Shown here piece by piece: positions 1 to 8,864 of a stretch of DNA of 64,000 nucleotides. How positions within the stretch are numbered: the first letter of the stretch is position 1; every line of letters starts with the position of its first letter. A program made the position numbers and the translations under genes. This DNA comes from an uncultured beta proteobacterium (GTDB lineage: Bacteria; Pseudomonadota; Gammaproteobacteria; Burkholderiales; Burkholderiaceae_C): positions 100,883-164,882 of the forward strand of contig CAJAES010000072.1 of NCBI GenBank assembly GCA_903938815.1. Direction: 5' to 3'. The notes under the pieces were generated by a model. It saw nothing but the letters and a program-made list of their open reading frames with translations. It was not told the DNA's origin and searched no databases.

Positions 1-1533
1 GCCGCGCTGTCAGCACCGGCCCAGGCCGCCACGCTGCGCTGGGCGGCCCAGAACGACATCCTGACGATGGACCCGCACTCGCAGAACCATGCGACGACCA
101 ACGCCATCCTGATGCACGCCTACGAAGGCCTGACCCGCTACGGCCCGAACCGTGAGGTCGAGCCCAGCCTGGCCACGAAGTGGACGTACATCAGCCCCAC
201 TCAGGTGCGCTTCGAACTGCGCAAGGGCATCAAGTTCCACGATGGCAGCGCCTTCACGGCAGACGACGTCATCTTCTCGTTCAATCGCATCAAGCAGCCG
301 CAGGGCACGATGCAGATCTACGTGACGGGCATCAGCGAGATCAAGAAGGTCGACGACACCACGGTCGACTTCATCCTGAGCGCGCCGAACCCGATCCTGC
401 TGCGCAACATCATCGACTTCCGGATCATGAGCAAGGCATGGGCCGAGAAGAACAACACGCTGAACACGCAGGACTACAAGGCCAAGGAAGAGAACTTCGC
501 CTCGCGCAACGTGATGGGCACCGGCCCGTTCCGCATCACGGGCTGGACGCCCGACCAGCGCGTGACGATGACCATCAACCCCGCCTGGTGGGGCAAGCAG
601 GACGGCAACGTGACCGAGGTGATCTACACCCCGATCAAGTCCGACGCCACGCGCATCGCCGCGCTGCTGTCGGGTGACGTCGATCTGCTGACCGACCTGC
701 CCACGCAGGACGTGGCCCGTCTGCGCGCCGACAGCAAGCTCCGCGTCCTGGAAGGGCCGGAAGTCCGGACCATCTACCTGGCGCCGGACGTCGGCAGTGC
801 CGAGCTGAAGTACAGCAACATCAAGGGCAAGAACCCGTTCGCCGACAAGCGCGTGCGCCAGGCCCTGAGCATGTCCATCGACCGCGCGGCCATCCAGCGC
901 ACCATCATGCGCGGCCTGTCGATCCCGGCGGGCATCATGGTGGCGCCGGGCGTCAACGGACACACCAACGAGATCGACACGCCCACCAGGGTCGACTACG
1001 ACGGTGCCAAGAAGCTGCTGGCCGACGCCGGCTACCCCGACGGCTTCGAGATCCGCATGAACTGCCCGAACAACCGCTACGTCAACGACGAGGAGATCTG
1101 CCAGGCGATCGTCGCGATGTGGGCGCGTGCGGGCGTGAAGGCGCAGCTCATCGCCGAGAACATGGCCACGTTCAGCCAGAAGTTCCAGAACTTCGACTCG
1201 TCGCTGTACATGCTGGGCTGGGGTGTCGCCACCTACGACGCGCAGTACATGATCCAGTCGCTGGTGCGCACCCGCACGACGGGCGCTGACGGCAACTTCA
1301 ACTTCTCGAAGATCAGCGATCCCGTCGTGGACCGCCTGACCGACGCGATGAAGTCCGAAGTCGACGTCACCAAGCGCAACGCGATGATCCGTGAAGCACT
1401 GCAGCGCATCAAGGACGAAGTCCTGCTGATCCCGCTGCACCACCAGATGCGCCCCTGGGCGATGAAGTCCAACGTCACGACGCTGCACCGCTCGGACGAC
1501 CGTCCGGAAGCGCGCTTCACCTCGGTGAAGTAA
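1..1533 (+). CDS. ABC transporter substrate-binding protein, family 5 (5' end outside window)
   Basis: Periplasmic binding protein of a peptide or similar oligomer ABC importer (SBP_bac_5, DppA/OppA-like). The frame is open from base 1, and the first codons read AALSAPAQAA followed by TLRWAAQ, the tail of a signal peptide with an Ala-X-Ala type cleavage site, so only the start and leader core are missing. The visible 510 residues cover the whole mature protein: an N-terminal lobe (MDPHSQNHATTNAILMHAYE, typical of the family), then the GTGPFRITGW segment near residue 173 and the KRVRQALSMSIDRAAI helix characteristic of family 5. It ends at TAA followed by a strong terminator, so it is the last gene of its transcript. 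The ligand cannot be read from sequence; permease and ATPase genes would be expected to the left. Confidence 0.93.
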   Translation, partial: AALSAPAQAATLRWAAQNDILTMDPHSQNHATTNAILMHAYEGLTRYGPNREVEPSLATKWTYISPTQVRFELRKGIKFHDGSAFTADDVIFSFNRIKQPQGTMQIYVTGISEIKKVDDTTVDFILSAPNPILLRNIIDFRIMSKAWAEKNNTLNTQDYKAKEENFASRNVMGTGPFRITGWTPDQRVTMTINPAWWGKQDGNVTEVIYTPIKSDATRIAALLSGDVDLLTDLPTQDVARLRADSKLRVLEGPEVRTIYLAPDVGSAELKYSNIKGKNPFADKRVRQALSMSIDRAAIQRTIMRGLSIPAGIMVAPGVNGHTNEIDTPTRVDYDGAKKLLADAGYPDGFEIRMNCPNNRYVNDEEICQAIVAMWARAGVKAQLIAENMATFSQKFQNFDSSLYMLGWGVATYDAQYMIQSLVRTRTTGADGNFNFSKISDPVVDRLTDAMKSEVDVTKRNAMIREALQRIKDEVLLIPLHHQMRPWAMKSNVTTLHRSDDRPEARFTSVK

Positions 1534-1556
1534 ACGCAACGCCGGTGGTTGATGTC

Positions 1557-1582
1557 ACGGGGCCCTTCGGGGCCCCGTTTTT
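1557..1582 (+). terminator. Rho-independent terminator after the binding-protein gene
   Basis: A perfect 9-bp stem (ACGGGGCCC / GGGCCCCGT) closes a TTCG tetraloop and is followed by five T. It lies 24 bp after the stop codon of the binding-protein gene. Its T run overlaps the stop codon of the convergent amidohydrolase gene. Confidence 0.92.
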
Positions 1583-2823
1583 CATGCAGCCAGGCGATCC
1601 TCGATCACGCGCCCGCCCTGCATCAGAAGGCGGATGCCGGCCTCCGGGCGCGCCAGCATGCCCAGCGACCGGGACGGGTCGCCGTCGACCACCAGCAGGT
1701 CGGCGAAGGCGCCAGGCACCACCGCGCCGATGTGGCGCTCCTGCCCCATCAGGCGAGCGGCCACCGAGGTGGCGCTCTGCAGCAGTTCCAGCGGCGGAAC
1801 CGCCGTGGCGCGCAGGTCGAACTCTGTGTTCTGCCGGCCGTGCATGTAGCCCAGCAGGTCGGTGCCGAAGACCACCGGCACCCCCTCGGCGCGCGCGATG
1901 CGCACGGCCTCCAGGCCACGGTCGGCCACGCCCTGCAGCTTCTGCAGCATGGCCTCGGACCAGCCCAGGCGCACGCCCTCTTCGGCCAGCGCCGCGTAGG
2001 TGGCCAGCGTGGGCACGTAGTAGGCGCCGTGCTGCTTCATCACGCGGGCGGTGGCCTCGTCGATGAGGTTGCCGTGCTCGATGGACCGCACGCCCGCCTG
2101 CACCGCACGCGTGACGGCGCGCGGCGAGTAGGCGTGCGCCAGCGCATACAGGTTCGCCGCCTCGGCCTCCTCCACCGCAGCGCGCAGTTCCTCCATCGAG
2201 AACTGCGTGCCGTCGATGGGGTCGGTGGGGCTGGACACGCCGCCGCCGGCCATGATCTTGATGTGGTTCACGCCCTGGCGCACCTGCTCGCGCACGGCGC
2301 GCCGCACCTCGCCCACGCCGTCGGCGATGGCGCCGATGATCCCCAGGCCCGCGCAGGCGCAGAACAGCGGCCCGCGCACGCCCTGAGGGCGCATGTCGGC
2401 ATGGCCTCCGGTCTGGCTGATGGGCTGGCCGGCGATGAACAGGCGCGGCCCCTCGAACAGGCCGCGCTCGACGGCGCTGCGCAGGCCGTGGTCGGCGCCC
2501 GCGGCGTCGCGCACGGTCGTGAAACCGCGGCGCAGCATGGCGGCCATCAGTTGCCCGCTCTCGGCGGCCACCAGCGAAGCCGGCTGCAGCGCGAGCCCGG
2601 CCAGGTCGTGCGAGGTGGCGACCACGTGCACGTGGGCGTCGATGAGGCCGGGCAGCACGGCCCGCCCCGCGGCGTCGATGACGCGTGCCGCATCGTCCAC
2701 GGTCACGGGCTCCTGTGTCACCGCGGCGAAACGATCGCCCTCGATGACGATGGTGGTGCCCGGGCGCATCGCCCCGGCGCGGCTGTCGAACAGGTTCGCG
2801 TTGCGGACGACGATGCGCGCCAT
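1582..2823 (-). CDS. Metal-dependent amidohydrolase family protein
   Basis: 413-residue cytoplasmic hydrolase of the amidohydrolase superfamily, in the branch with imidazolonepropionase-like and Xaa-Pro (prolidase-like) enzymes. The metal site is complete: His64 and His66 (GLIDAHVHV), Lys189 in NHIKIMAGGG (candidate carbamylated lysine), His230, His250 (SIEHGN) and Asp322 (VVFGTDLLG). A composite beta-sandwich surrounds the TIM barrel, as usual. Start chosen at the ATG of MARIVVRNANLF, five bases after the stop of the upstream nitronate monooxygenase gene; a longer in-frame reading would overlap that gene. Last gene of the leftward etfBA operon. The substrate is unknown; context suggests a role in degrading an amide or lactone-bearing compound feeding acyl-CoA oxidation, which is inference. 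Confidence 0.9.
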   Translation of the reverse strand: MARIVVRNANLFDSRAGAMRPGTTIVIEGDRFAAVTQEPVTVDDAARVIDAAGRAVLPGLIDAHVHVVATSHDLAGLALQPASLVAAESGQLMAAMLRRGFTTVRDAAGADHGLRSAVERGLFEGPRLFIAGQPISQTGGHADMRPQGVRGPLFCACAGLGIIGAIADGVGEVRRAVREQVRQGVNHIKIMAGGGVSSPTDPIDGTQFSMEELRAAVEEAEAANLYALAHAYSPRAVTRAVQAGVRSIEHGNLIDEATARVMKQHGAYYVPTLATYAALAEEGVRLGWSEAMLQKLQGVADRGLEAVRIARAEGVPVVFGTDLLGYMHGRQNTEFDLRATAVPPLELLQSATSVAARLMGQERHIGAVVPGAFADLLVVDGDPSRSLGMLARPEAGIRLLMQGGRVIEDRLAA

Positions 2824-2828
2824 GACGC

Positions 2829-3785
2829 TCAGCCCCCGCAGACCCGCGCGCGCGCGGCCTGGTACTCGCCGGCCAGGCGCGCCACCAGCTCGCGCGTGGG
2901 CAGCACCTGCTTGACGGCGCCGATGCCCTGGCCGCAGCCCCAGATGTCCTTCCAGGCCTTCTTCGCGGTGTCGCCGCCGAAGTTCATCTTGCTCGGGTCG
3001 CTCTCGGGCAGGTTGTCGGGGTCCATGCCGGCGTTGCGGATGGAGGGCTTCAGGTAGTTGCCATGAACACCGGTGAACAGGCTCGAGTACACGATGTCGT
3101 CGCTGTTGCTCTCGACGATGCACTGCTTGTAGGCGTCGCTGGCGCGGGCCTCCTCGGTCGCGATGAAGGCCGAGCCGATGTAGGCGAAATCGGCGCCCAT
3201 GGCCTGCGCCGCGAGCACCGCGCCGCCGTTGGCGATGGAGCCCGACAAGGCCACCGGGCCGTCGAACCACTCGCGGATCTCCTGGATCAGCGCGAACGGG
3301 CTCTTCACGCCCGCATGCCCGCCTGCGCCGGCGGCCACGGCGATCAGGCCATCGGCGCCCTTCTCGATCGCCTTCTTCGCGAAGAAGTTGTTGATGATGT
3401 CGTGCAGCACGACGCCGCCCCAGGCGTGCACGGCGTCATTGATGTCGGTGCGGGCGCCGAGAGAGGTGATGACGATCGGCACCTTGTACTTGGCGCAGAC
3501 CGCCATGTCGTGCTCGAGCCGGTCGTTCGTCTTGTGAACGATCTGGTTGATCGCGAAGGGCGCGGCCTTGCGGTCCGGGTTCTCACGGTCCCAGGCGGCG
3601 AGCGTCTCGGTGATCTCGGCCAGCCACTCGTCGAGCTGCTCGGCCGGGCGCGCATTGAGCGCCGGCATCGAGCCCACGACGCCGGCCTTGCACTGCTCGA
3701 TCACGAGCTTCGGGTTGCTCACGATGAACAGCGGCGAGCCGATGATCGGCAGGGGCAGGTTCTGCAGGATCGGGGGCAGTGCCAT
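2829..3785 (-). CDS. Nitronate monooxygenase family flavoprotein
   Basis: 318-residue FMN-dependent TIM-barrel protein of the nitronate monooxygenase / 2-nitropropane dioxygenase family, which oxidises alkyl nitronates. Seen: N-terminal PIIGSPLFIVSNPKLV, the ADGLIAVAAGAGGHAG segment with the family's His (His157), and VALSGSIANGGAVLAAQAMGADFAYIGSAF, the FMN-phosphate binding region near the barrel end. Its ATG overlaps the stop of the acyl-CoA dehydrogenase gene by one base (TGATG), which implies coupled translation. Many members of this family carried in fatty-acid-type operons have no proven nitronate substrate, so the enzyme name is a family label. Confidence 0.92.
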   Translation of the reverse strand: MALPPILQNLPLPIIGSPLFIVSNPKLVIEQCKAGVVGSMPALNARPAEQLDEWLAEITETLAAWDRENPDRKAAPFAINQIVHKTNDRLEHDMAVCAKYKVPIVITSLGARTDINDAVHAWGGVVLHDIINNFFAKKAIEKGADGLIAVAAGAGGHAGVKSPFALIQEIREWFDGPVALSGSIANGGAVLAAQAMGADFAYIGSAFIATEEARASDAYKQCIVESNSDDIVYSSLFTGVHGNYLKPSIRNAGMDPDNLPESDPSKMNFGGDTAKKAWKDIWGCGQGIGAVKQVLPTRELVARLAGEYQAARARVCGG

Positions 3786-5563
3786 CAGAAGGACTCCAGT
3801 GCCATGGTGGTGACGGCCTCGGCGCCGTCGACGATGCTGTCGCGCAGGCCGGGGGCCCGGCTGAGGATGTGGTCCGCGTAGAAGCGGGCGGTGGTGATCT
3901 TGGCCTGCATGAAGGCCGCGTCCTCGCCGGCGGCGAGGCGGTCCTCGGCGATGAGCAGCGAGCGCGCCATCTGCCAGCCGGCCACCAGGTTGCCTGCCAG
4001 CATCAGGTAGGGCACCGAGCCGGCGTACACGCCGCCGGGGTCGGCCTTGCCGTGGCCGACGATGTAGTCCACCACCTCGAGGTAGGCGACCCGGGCCGCG
4101 CGCAGGCGCTTGAGCATCGCCTGGGCCGCGACGCTGCCGCGCGCTGCCAGTTCACCTTCGGTCACCTCGATCTGCGCGGCGATGGCGCGCGCCACGCCGC
4201 CGCCGTCGCGGGCAGTCTTGCGGCCGACCAGGTCGTTCGCCTGGATCGCGGTGGTGCCTTCGTAGATGGTCAGGATCTTGGCGTCGCGGTACATCTGCGC
4301 GATGCCGGTTTCCTCGATGAAGCCCATGCCGCCGTGCACCTGCACCGCGAGGCTCGTGACCTCCAGGCTCATCTCGGTGGAGAAGCCCTTCACCAGCGGC
4401 ACCAGGAACTCGTAGAACGCCTGGTTCTGCTTGCGTGCGGCGGCATCCGGGTGGGCGTGCGCGGCGTCGTAGGCTGCGGCGGCAACGGCCGCCATCGCGC
4501 GGCTGCCTTCGGTGAAGGCGCGCATCGTCATCAGCATGCGCTTCACGTCCGGGTGGTGGATGATCCCGCCGCCCGTTGCCGGGGTGCTGCCGTCCACCGC
4601 CTTGCCCTGCACGCGGTCGCGCGCGTAGCCCACGGCCTTCTGGTAGGCCCGCTCGGCCAGCGCCACGCCCTGCATGCCCACCGCGTAGCGCGCGGCGTTC
4701 ATCATCACGAACATGTAGGCCAGGCCTTCGTTCTCGCGCCCGATGAGGTAGCCCGTGGCGCCGCCATGGTCGCCGTACTGCAGCACGGCCGTGGGGCTGG
4801 CCTTGATGCCCAGCTTGTGCTCGATGCTGACGCAGTGCACGTCGTTGCGCGTGCCGTCGGGCATCACCTTGGGCACCAGGAACAGGCTGATGCCCTTCAC
4901 GCCCTCGGGCGCGCCGGCCACGCGGGCCAGCACCAGGTGGACGATGTTGTCCGCCATGTCGTGCTCGCCGTAGGTGATGTAGATCTTCGTGCCGAAGATC
5001 CTGAAGCTGCCGTCGGGCTGCGGCTCGGCGCGCGTGCGAACGGCGGCAAGGTCGCTGCCGGCCTGCGGCTCGGTCAGGTTCATCGTGCCCGTCCACTCGC
5101 CGGAGATCATCTTCGGCAGGTAGGTCTGCTGCTGCTCGGGCGAGCCCGCGGTCAGCAGCGCCTCGATGGCGCCGTCGGTCAGCAAGGGGCACAGCGCGAA
5201 GCTGAGGTTCGCGCTGTTGAGCATCTCGATGCAGGCGAATCCGATGGTCTTGGGCAGGCCCTGTCCGCCGAAGGCCACAGGGTGCTGCAGGCCCTGCCAG
5301 CCGCCTTCAGCGAACTGGCGGAATGCGTCCTTGAAACCGGGCGTGGTGGTGACCACGCCATCACGGAAGGACGAAGGGTTCCTGTCGCCCTCCCAGTTCA
5401 GCGGGGCGATCACGCCTTCGCTGAGCTTGGCGGCTTCTTCCAGCACGGCTTGCGCGGTGTCCAGCCCGGCATCCTCGAACCCGGGCAGCTGCGCCACGCG
5501 GGCCAGGCCGGCCAGTTCCTGGATGGTGAACATCATGTCACGCAGAGGGGCGCGATAGGTCAT
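3785..5563 (-). CDS. Acyl-CoA dehydrogenase with C-terminal extension
   Basis: 592-residue FAD enzyme introducing the 2,3 double bond into an acyl-CoA. About 200 residues longer than the basic family, with an added C-terminal helical domain as in FadE5- or DmdC-like (methylthiopropanoyl-CoA dehydrogenase) proteins. Seen: MNLTEPQAGSD flavin segment near 161-171, FGTKIYITYGEHDM near 190-203, VQVHGGMGFIEETG near 408-420, and catalytic-base candidate Glu435 in LTIYEGTTAIQANDL. SD GAAGGAG stands about 7 nt before the ATG. It lies directly downstream of etfA, with a 58-bp gap that holds a hairpin, so its electrons presumably go to the EtfAB next door. The acyl substrate (straight, branched or thio) is not readable. 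Confidence 0.93.
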   Translation of the reverse strand: MTYRAPLRDMMFTIQELAGLARVAQLPGFEDAGLDTAQAVLEEAAKLSEGVIAPLNWEGDRNPSSFRDGVVTTTPGFKDAFRQFAEGGWQGLQHPVAFGGQGLPKTIGFACIEMLNSANLSFALCPLLTDGAIEALLTAGSPEQQQTYLPKMISGEWTGTMNLTEPQAGSDLAAVRTRAEPQPDGSFRIFGTKIYITYGEHDMADNIVHLVLARVAGAPEGVKGISLFLVPKVMPDGTRNDVHCVSIEHKLGIKASPTAVLQYGDHGGATGYLIGRENEGLAYMFVMMNAARYAVGMQGVALAERAYQKAVGYARDRVQGKAVDGSTPATGGGIIHHPDVKRMLMTMRAFTEGSRAMAAVAAAAYDAAHAHPDAAARKQNQAFYEFLVPLVKGFSTEMSLEVTSLAVQVHGGMGFIEETGIAQMYRDAKILTIYEGTTAIQANDLVGRKTARDGGGVARAIAAQIEVTEGELAARGSVAAQAMLKRLRAARVAYLEVVDYIVGHGKADPGGVYAGSVPYLMLAGNLVAGWQMARSLLIAEDRLAAGEDAAFMQAKITTARFYADHILSRAPGLRDSIVDGAEAVTTMALESF

Positions 5564-5586
5564 CTATGTCTCCTTCAGATACAGCA

Positions 5587-5606
5587 AGGGCGCCCGCAGG
5601 CGCCCT
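5587..5606 (-). promoter_or_regulatory. Hairpin between etfA and the acyl-CoA dehydrogenase gene
   Basis: An 8-bp perfect stem (AGGGCGCC / GGCGCCCT) with a CGCA loop lies in the only sizeable gap of the operon. There is no following T run on the minus strand, so it is not a standard terminator. It may protect the etfBA message or separate expression of the two halves of the operon; this is inference. Confidence 0.5.
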
Positions 5607-5621
5607 GTTCCCGGCATTCGC

Positions 5622-6554
5622 TCAGAGCGAGTTCACGAGCTCCGGCACGGCCGTGAAGAGGTCGGCCTCCAGGCCGTAGTCGGCCACGCTGAAGATCGGC
5701 GCCTCGGGATCCTTGTTGATCGCGACGATCACCTTGGAATCCTTCATGCCGGCCAGGTGCTGGATTGCGCCCGAGATGCCGGCGGCGATGTAGAGCTGCG
5801 GCGCGACGATCTTGCCCGTCTGCCCCACCTGCCAGTCGTTCGGCGCGTAGCCGGCGTCCACCGCGGCGCGGCTCGCGCCCAGCGCGGCGCCGAGCTTGTC
5901 GGCCAGCGGCGTCAGCACCTCGTTGAACTTCTCGCTGCTGCCCAGCGCCCGGCCACCCGAGACGATGATCTTCGCGGCAGTGAGTTCGGGCCGGTCGAGC
6001 TTGGCGATCTCGCTGCCGAGGAAGCGGCTCGCCGTGCTGTCGGCCAGGGTCGCCAGCGTCTCGACGGAGGCGCTGCCGCCCGTGCCGGCTGCAGGGTCGA
6101 AGGCCGTCGTGCGGACCGTGATGACCTTGATGGCATCGCTGCTCTGCACCGTGGCCATGGCGTTGCCGGCGTAGATGGGGCGCTCGAAGGTGTCGGGGCT
6201 GATCACCTGCGTGGCGTCGCTGATCTGCGCCACGTCCAGCAGCGCGGCCACGCGCGGGGCCACGTTCTTGCCGCTGGCGGTGGCGGGGAACAGGATGTGG
6301 CTGTAGGCCTGGGCGATGGCCAGCACCTGCGCGGCCACGTTCTCGGCCAGGCCGTGTTCGAGGCCTGCGCCCTCGGCGTGCAGCACCTTGGCCACGCCCG
6401 TGATCTGCGCGGCGGCCTGCGCGGCGGCGCCGGCGTTGTGCCCGGCGATCAGCACATGGACCTCGCCGCCGCAGGCCAGGGCCGCGGCGACGGTGTTCAG
6501 GGTCGCGCCCTTGATGGTCGCGTTGTCGTGTTCGGCAATGACGAGAGCAGCCAT
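5622..6554 (-). CDS. etfA: Electron transfer flavoprotein alpha subunit
   Basis: 310-residue FAD-binding subunit of the EtfAB heterodimer, which takes electrons from acyl-CoA dehydrogenases and hands them to ETF:ubiquinone oxidoreductase. The N-terminal half is the ETF Rossmann-like domain; the C-terminal third holds the FAD motif: [20 protein letters not shown] near 229-248, then [17 protein letters not shown] and the final [16 protein letters not shown]. Length and motif order are standard. Its ATG overlaps the etfB stop by one base, so the two subunits are translationally coupled. Cotranscribed with the dehydrogenase downstream. Confidence 0.97.
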   Translation of the reverse strand: MAALVIAEHDNATIKGATLNTVAAALACGGEVHVLIAGHNAGAAAQAAAQITGVAKVLHAEGAGLEHGLAENVAAQVLAIAQAYSHILFPATASGKNVAPRVAALLDVAQISDATQVISPDTFERPIYAGNAMATVQSSDAIKVITVRTTAFDPAAGTGGSASVETLATLADSTASRFLGSEIAKLDRPELTAAKIIVSGGRALGSSEKFNEVLTPLADKLGAALGASRAAVDAGYAPNDWQVGQTGKIVAPQLYIAAGISGAIQHLAGMKDSKVIVAINKDPEAPIFSVADYGLEADLFTAVPELVNSL

Positions 6555-7303
6555 CAGATCACCTTCGCTTCGTTCTTGAGCTTGTCGACGAGGGTGGCGA
6601 CATCGGCCACCTTGATACCGGCGCCGCGCTTGGGCGGCTCGGCGACCTTCAGGGTCTTGATGCGCGGCGCGACATCCACGCCCAGATCGGCGGGCTTGAA
6701 GACTTCCAGCGTCTTCTTCTTCGCCTTCATGATGTTGGGCAGCGTCACGTAGCGCGGCTCGTTCAGGCGCAGGTCGGTCGTGACCACGGCCGGCAGCGCC
6801 AGGCTCAGGGTCTCGAAGCCGCCGTCGACTTCACGCGTCACCACGGCCTGGCCGCCTTCGATCACGATCTTGCTCGCGAAGGTGCCCTGGGCCCAGCCCG
6901 CGAGCGCAGCGAACATCTGCCCGGTCTGGTTGCAGTCGTCGTCGATCGCCTGCTTGCCGAGGATGACCAGCTGCGGTTGCTCCTTGTCGGCCAGCGCCTT
7001 CAGCAGCTTGGCTACGGCCAGCGGCTGCAGTTCGACATCCGTCTCCACCAGGATCGCGCGGTCGGCGCCGATGGCCATGGCAGTGCGCAGGGTTTCCTGG
7101 CACTGTGTAACGCCGCAGGACACGGCGATGACTTCGGTGACGACACCCTTTTCCTTCAAGCGCACCGCCTCTTCGACGGCAATCTCGTCGAAGGGGTTCA
7201 TGCTCATCTTGACGTTCGCGATGTCGACCCCGCTGCCGTCCGACTTCACGCGAACCTTCACGTTGTAGTCGACGACGCGCTTGACCGGTACCAGCACCTT
7301 CAT
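6554..7303 (-). CDS. etfB: Electron transfer flavoprotein beta subunit
   Basis: 249-residue beta subunit of EtfAB, first gene of the leftward operon. Seen: [20 protein letters not shown] start, [16 protein letters not shown] near 37-52, and the AMP-binding style loop [18 protein letters not shown] near 120-140 (GKQAIDDD is diagnostic). A good SD (AGGAG, 8 nt before ATG) precedes the start. Known role: binds AMP and carries the recognition loop that docks onto acyl-CoA dehydrogenases. Transcription is expected from the promoter region at 7,304-7,407, which carries a long dyad. Confidence 0.97.
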   Translation of the reverse strand: MKVLVPVKRVVDYNVKVRVKSDGSGVDIANVKMSMNPFDEIAVEEAVRLKEKGVVTEVIAVSCGVTQCQETLRTAMAIGADRAILVETDVELQPLAVAKLLKALADKEQPQLVILGKQAIDDDCNQTGQMFAALAGWAQGTFASKIVIEGGQAVVTREVDGGFETLSLALPAVVTTDLRLNEPRYVTLPNIMKAKKKTLEVFKPADLGVDVAPRIKTLKVAEPPKRGAGIKVADVATLVDKLKNEAKVI

Positions 7304-7362
7304 GTCGCGTAACTCCTGTGGATTTGAGACTGGGAAATTGGGGTCGATTCTAGGCAGGCGCC

Positions 7363-7386
7363 AAAATCGAACGATCGTGCTATTTT
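7363..7386. promoter_or_regulatory. 24-bp dyad operator candidate upstream of etfB
   Basis: A near-perfect inverted repeat centred on ACGATCGT and ending in AAAAT / ATTTT on both sides lies about 60 bp before the etfB ATG. Reading leftward, a TAGAAT -10-like hexamer follows at about 7,352, so the dyad would cover the -35 region. TetR-family regulators of fatty-acid oxidation (PsrA/FadR type) bind centres of this kind. Which regulator acts here is inference. Confidence 0.5.
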
Positions 7387-7407
7387 ATACCGAGCTTGCC
7401 ATCAGCG

Positions 7408-8748
7408 TCAGACCGCAGACGCCGCCCGCGCACCGCGTTCGACGTTCACATGGCGCAGCAGCACGAGGCCGAGCACGAAGAACACGCCGGTGGACAGGAT
7501 CGCGAGACGGTGGTTGCCCGCCGTGAGCAGAGTGACCACGCCGTAGGTGAGCGGCCCGACGATGGACGACAGGCGCGTGGCGAACGCCCAGAGCCCGAAG
7601 AACTCGGCCCGCTGCCGCTCCGGCGCGAACAGCGCCGCGAGTGCCCGGCCCGCCGACTGGCTGGAGCCCATGCACAGGCCGGCGAACACGGCCGCCACCC
7701 AGAACAGCGTGGCGGTCTGGGCCAGGTAGGCCAGAACCGTCATGATGATCCAGCCCCAGAGCGTGACGGCCAGCGCCGGCCGGTGGCCGATGCGGTCCTG
7801 CCAATAGCCGAACGCGAACGCGCCCACCGCAGAAGCGATGTTGACCAGGAACACCAGCATCATGGTCTGGGTCTGCTTGAACCCCAGCACCTGCTCGGCA
7901 TACACGGCCGCCAGCGCGATCACGACCGCGATGCCCGCCTGGTAGGCCACGGCCGTGGCCATCAGCCACATGAAGTCACCGTAGCGCTGCGCCTCGCGCC
8001 AGGTTCGGCGCAGCCGCGCGAAGGACGCGCCGAAGCCGCCTCGGGCCGCCGGGGCTGCTGCGGCGCCCGCCTGTGTTGCCGCCTGTGTTGCAGGCAAAGC
8101 CTGCGGTACCGCGCGCTCCTTCAGCAGCGCGAAGGTCGCCAGCGACGCGAAGGCGTACACGGCCGAAGTGATCAGCATCGTCACCGGCACGAAGCGGGTG
8201 GCGGGAATGCCCTGCCCCTGAGCCCAGATCACGTAGCCCAGGCTCAGGCCCAGGGTCAGCATGCCGCCGAAGTAGCCGAAGCTCCAGCCCCAGCCCGACA
8301 CGCGGCCCAGCGCCTCGCGCCGGGCCAGTTCGGGCAGGAAGGCCGCGATCAGCGCGTCGCCGTAGGCGTAGCAGAGGTTCGAGATCACGATGGCCGCGAC
8401 GGCCAGCCACAGATCACCCGGCCCGGCCAGGGACAACGCGGCCGTGGCCACCACGCAGCCCAGCGTCGACAGCACCAGCAGGCGTTTCTTGGCGGCGTGC
8501 AGGTCGGCGTAGGCGCCCAGGGCCGGCATGGTCAGCATCACGAGCGCGCTGGACAGCGACAGCGCCAGCGTCCAGGCAAACGTGGCCCAGCTCGCATTGC
8601 CCGCCACCACACCCACGAAGTAGGTGTTGAACACGGCCGTGAGCACGACCGTCGTGTAGCCCGAGTTGGCGAAGTCATACATCGCCCAACCAAAGACTTC
8701 GCGGCGCTTGACGCCAGGATTCAGGGACTCAGTGCCGAACAAGGCCAT
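7408..8748 (-). CDS. UMF1/Atg22-type MFS transporter
   Basis: 446-residue inner-membrane carrier of the major facilitator superfamily, UMF1 (Atg22-like) branch, recognised by the opening EVFGWAMYDFANSGYTTVVLTAVFNTYF and the paired six-helix halves joined by a cytoplasmic Ala/Gly-rich linker (ALPATQAATQAGAAAAPAARG near 225-245). Start set at the ATG of MALFGTESLNPG, which has AGGA about 9 nt upstream; an earlier in-frame ATG at 8,769 would begin five bases from the tRNA-Leu 3' end and has no SD. Bacterial members transport unknown small molecules, possibly amino acids. Sits alone behind the tRNA gene with no terminator between. Confidence 0.88.
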   Translation of the reverse strand: MALFGTESLNPGVKRREVFGWAMYDFANSGYTTVVLTAVFNTYFVGVVAGNASWATFAWTLALSLSSALVMLTMPALGAYADLHAAKKRLLVLSTLGCVVATAALSLAGPGDLWLAVAAIVISNLCYAYGDALIAAFLPELARREALGRVSGWGWSFGYFGGMLTLGLSLGYVIWAQGQGIPATRFVPVTMLITSAVYAFASLATFALLKERAVPQALPATQAATQAGAAAAPAARGGFGASFARLRRTWREAQRYGDFMWLMATAVAYQAGIAVVIALAAVYAEQVLGFKQTQTMMLVFLVNIASAVGAFAFGYWQDRIGHRPALAVTLWGWIIMTVLAYLAQTATLFWVAAVFAGLCMGSSQSAGRALAALFAPERQRAEFFGLWAFATRLSSIVGPLTYGVVTLLTAGNHRLAILSTGVFFVLGLVLLRHVNVERGARAASAV

Positions 8749-8773
8749 CGCGGGCATCCTGGTTTTCAACGCA

Positions 8774-8864
8774 TGGTGCCCGGAACCGGGATCGAACCGG
8801 TATGCCCCTATGAAAGGGCGGCGGATTTTAAGTCCGCTGCGTCTGCCTGTTTCGCCATCCGGGC
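8774..8864 (-). tRNA. tRNA-Leu (anticodon UAA)
   Basis: A full cloverleaf is visible: acceptor stem GCCCGGA / TCCGGGC, discriminator A and encoded CCA; anticodon stem GCGGA / TCCGC around loop CTTAAAA, giving anticodon UAA; a long class II variable arm; and T arm ACCGG-TTCGATC-CCGGT. Length 91 nt including CCA. Confidence 0.96.

Noticed and set aside
10..1539. Long minus-strand frame opposite the binding-protein gene
   Set aside because: Arg/His/Val/Leu-rich antisense product with no family resemblance; typical shadow of a high-GC gene.
3779..5656. 625-codon plus-strand frame opposite the acyl-CoA dehydrogenase
   Set aside because: Composition (His/Arg/Gly/Ala) is that of an antisense frame; the minus strand encodes a full enzyme with catalytic residues.
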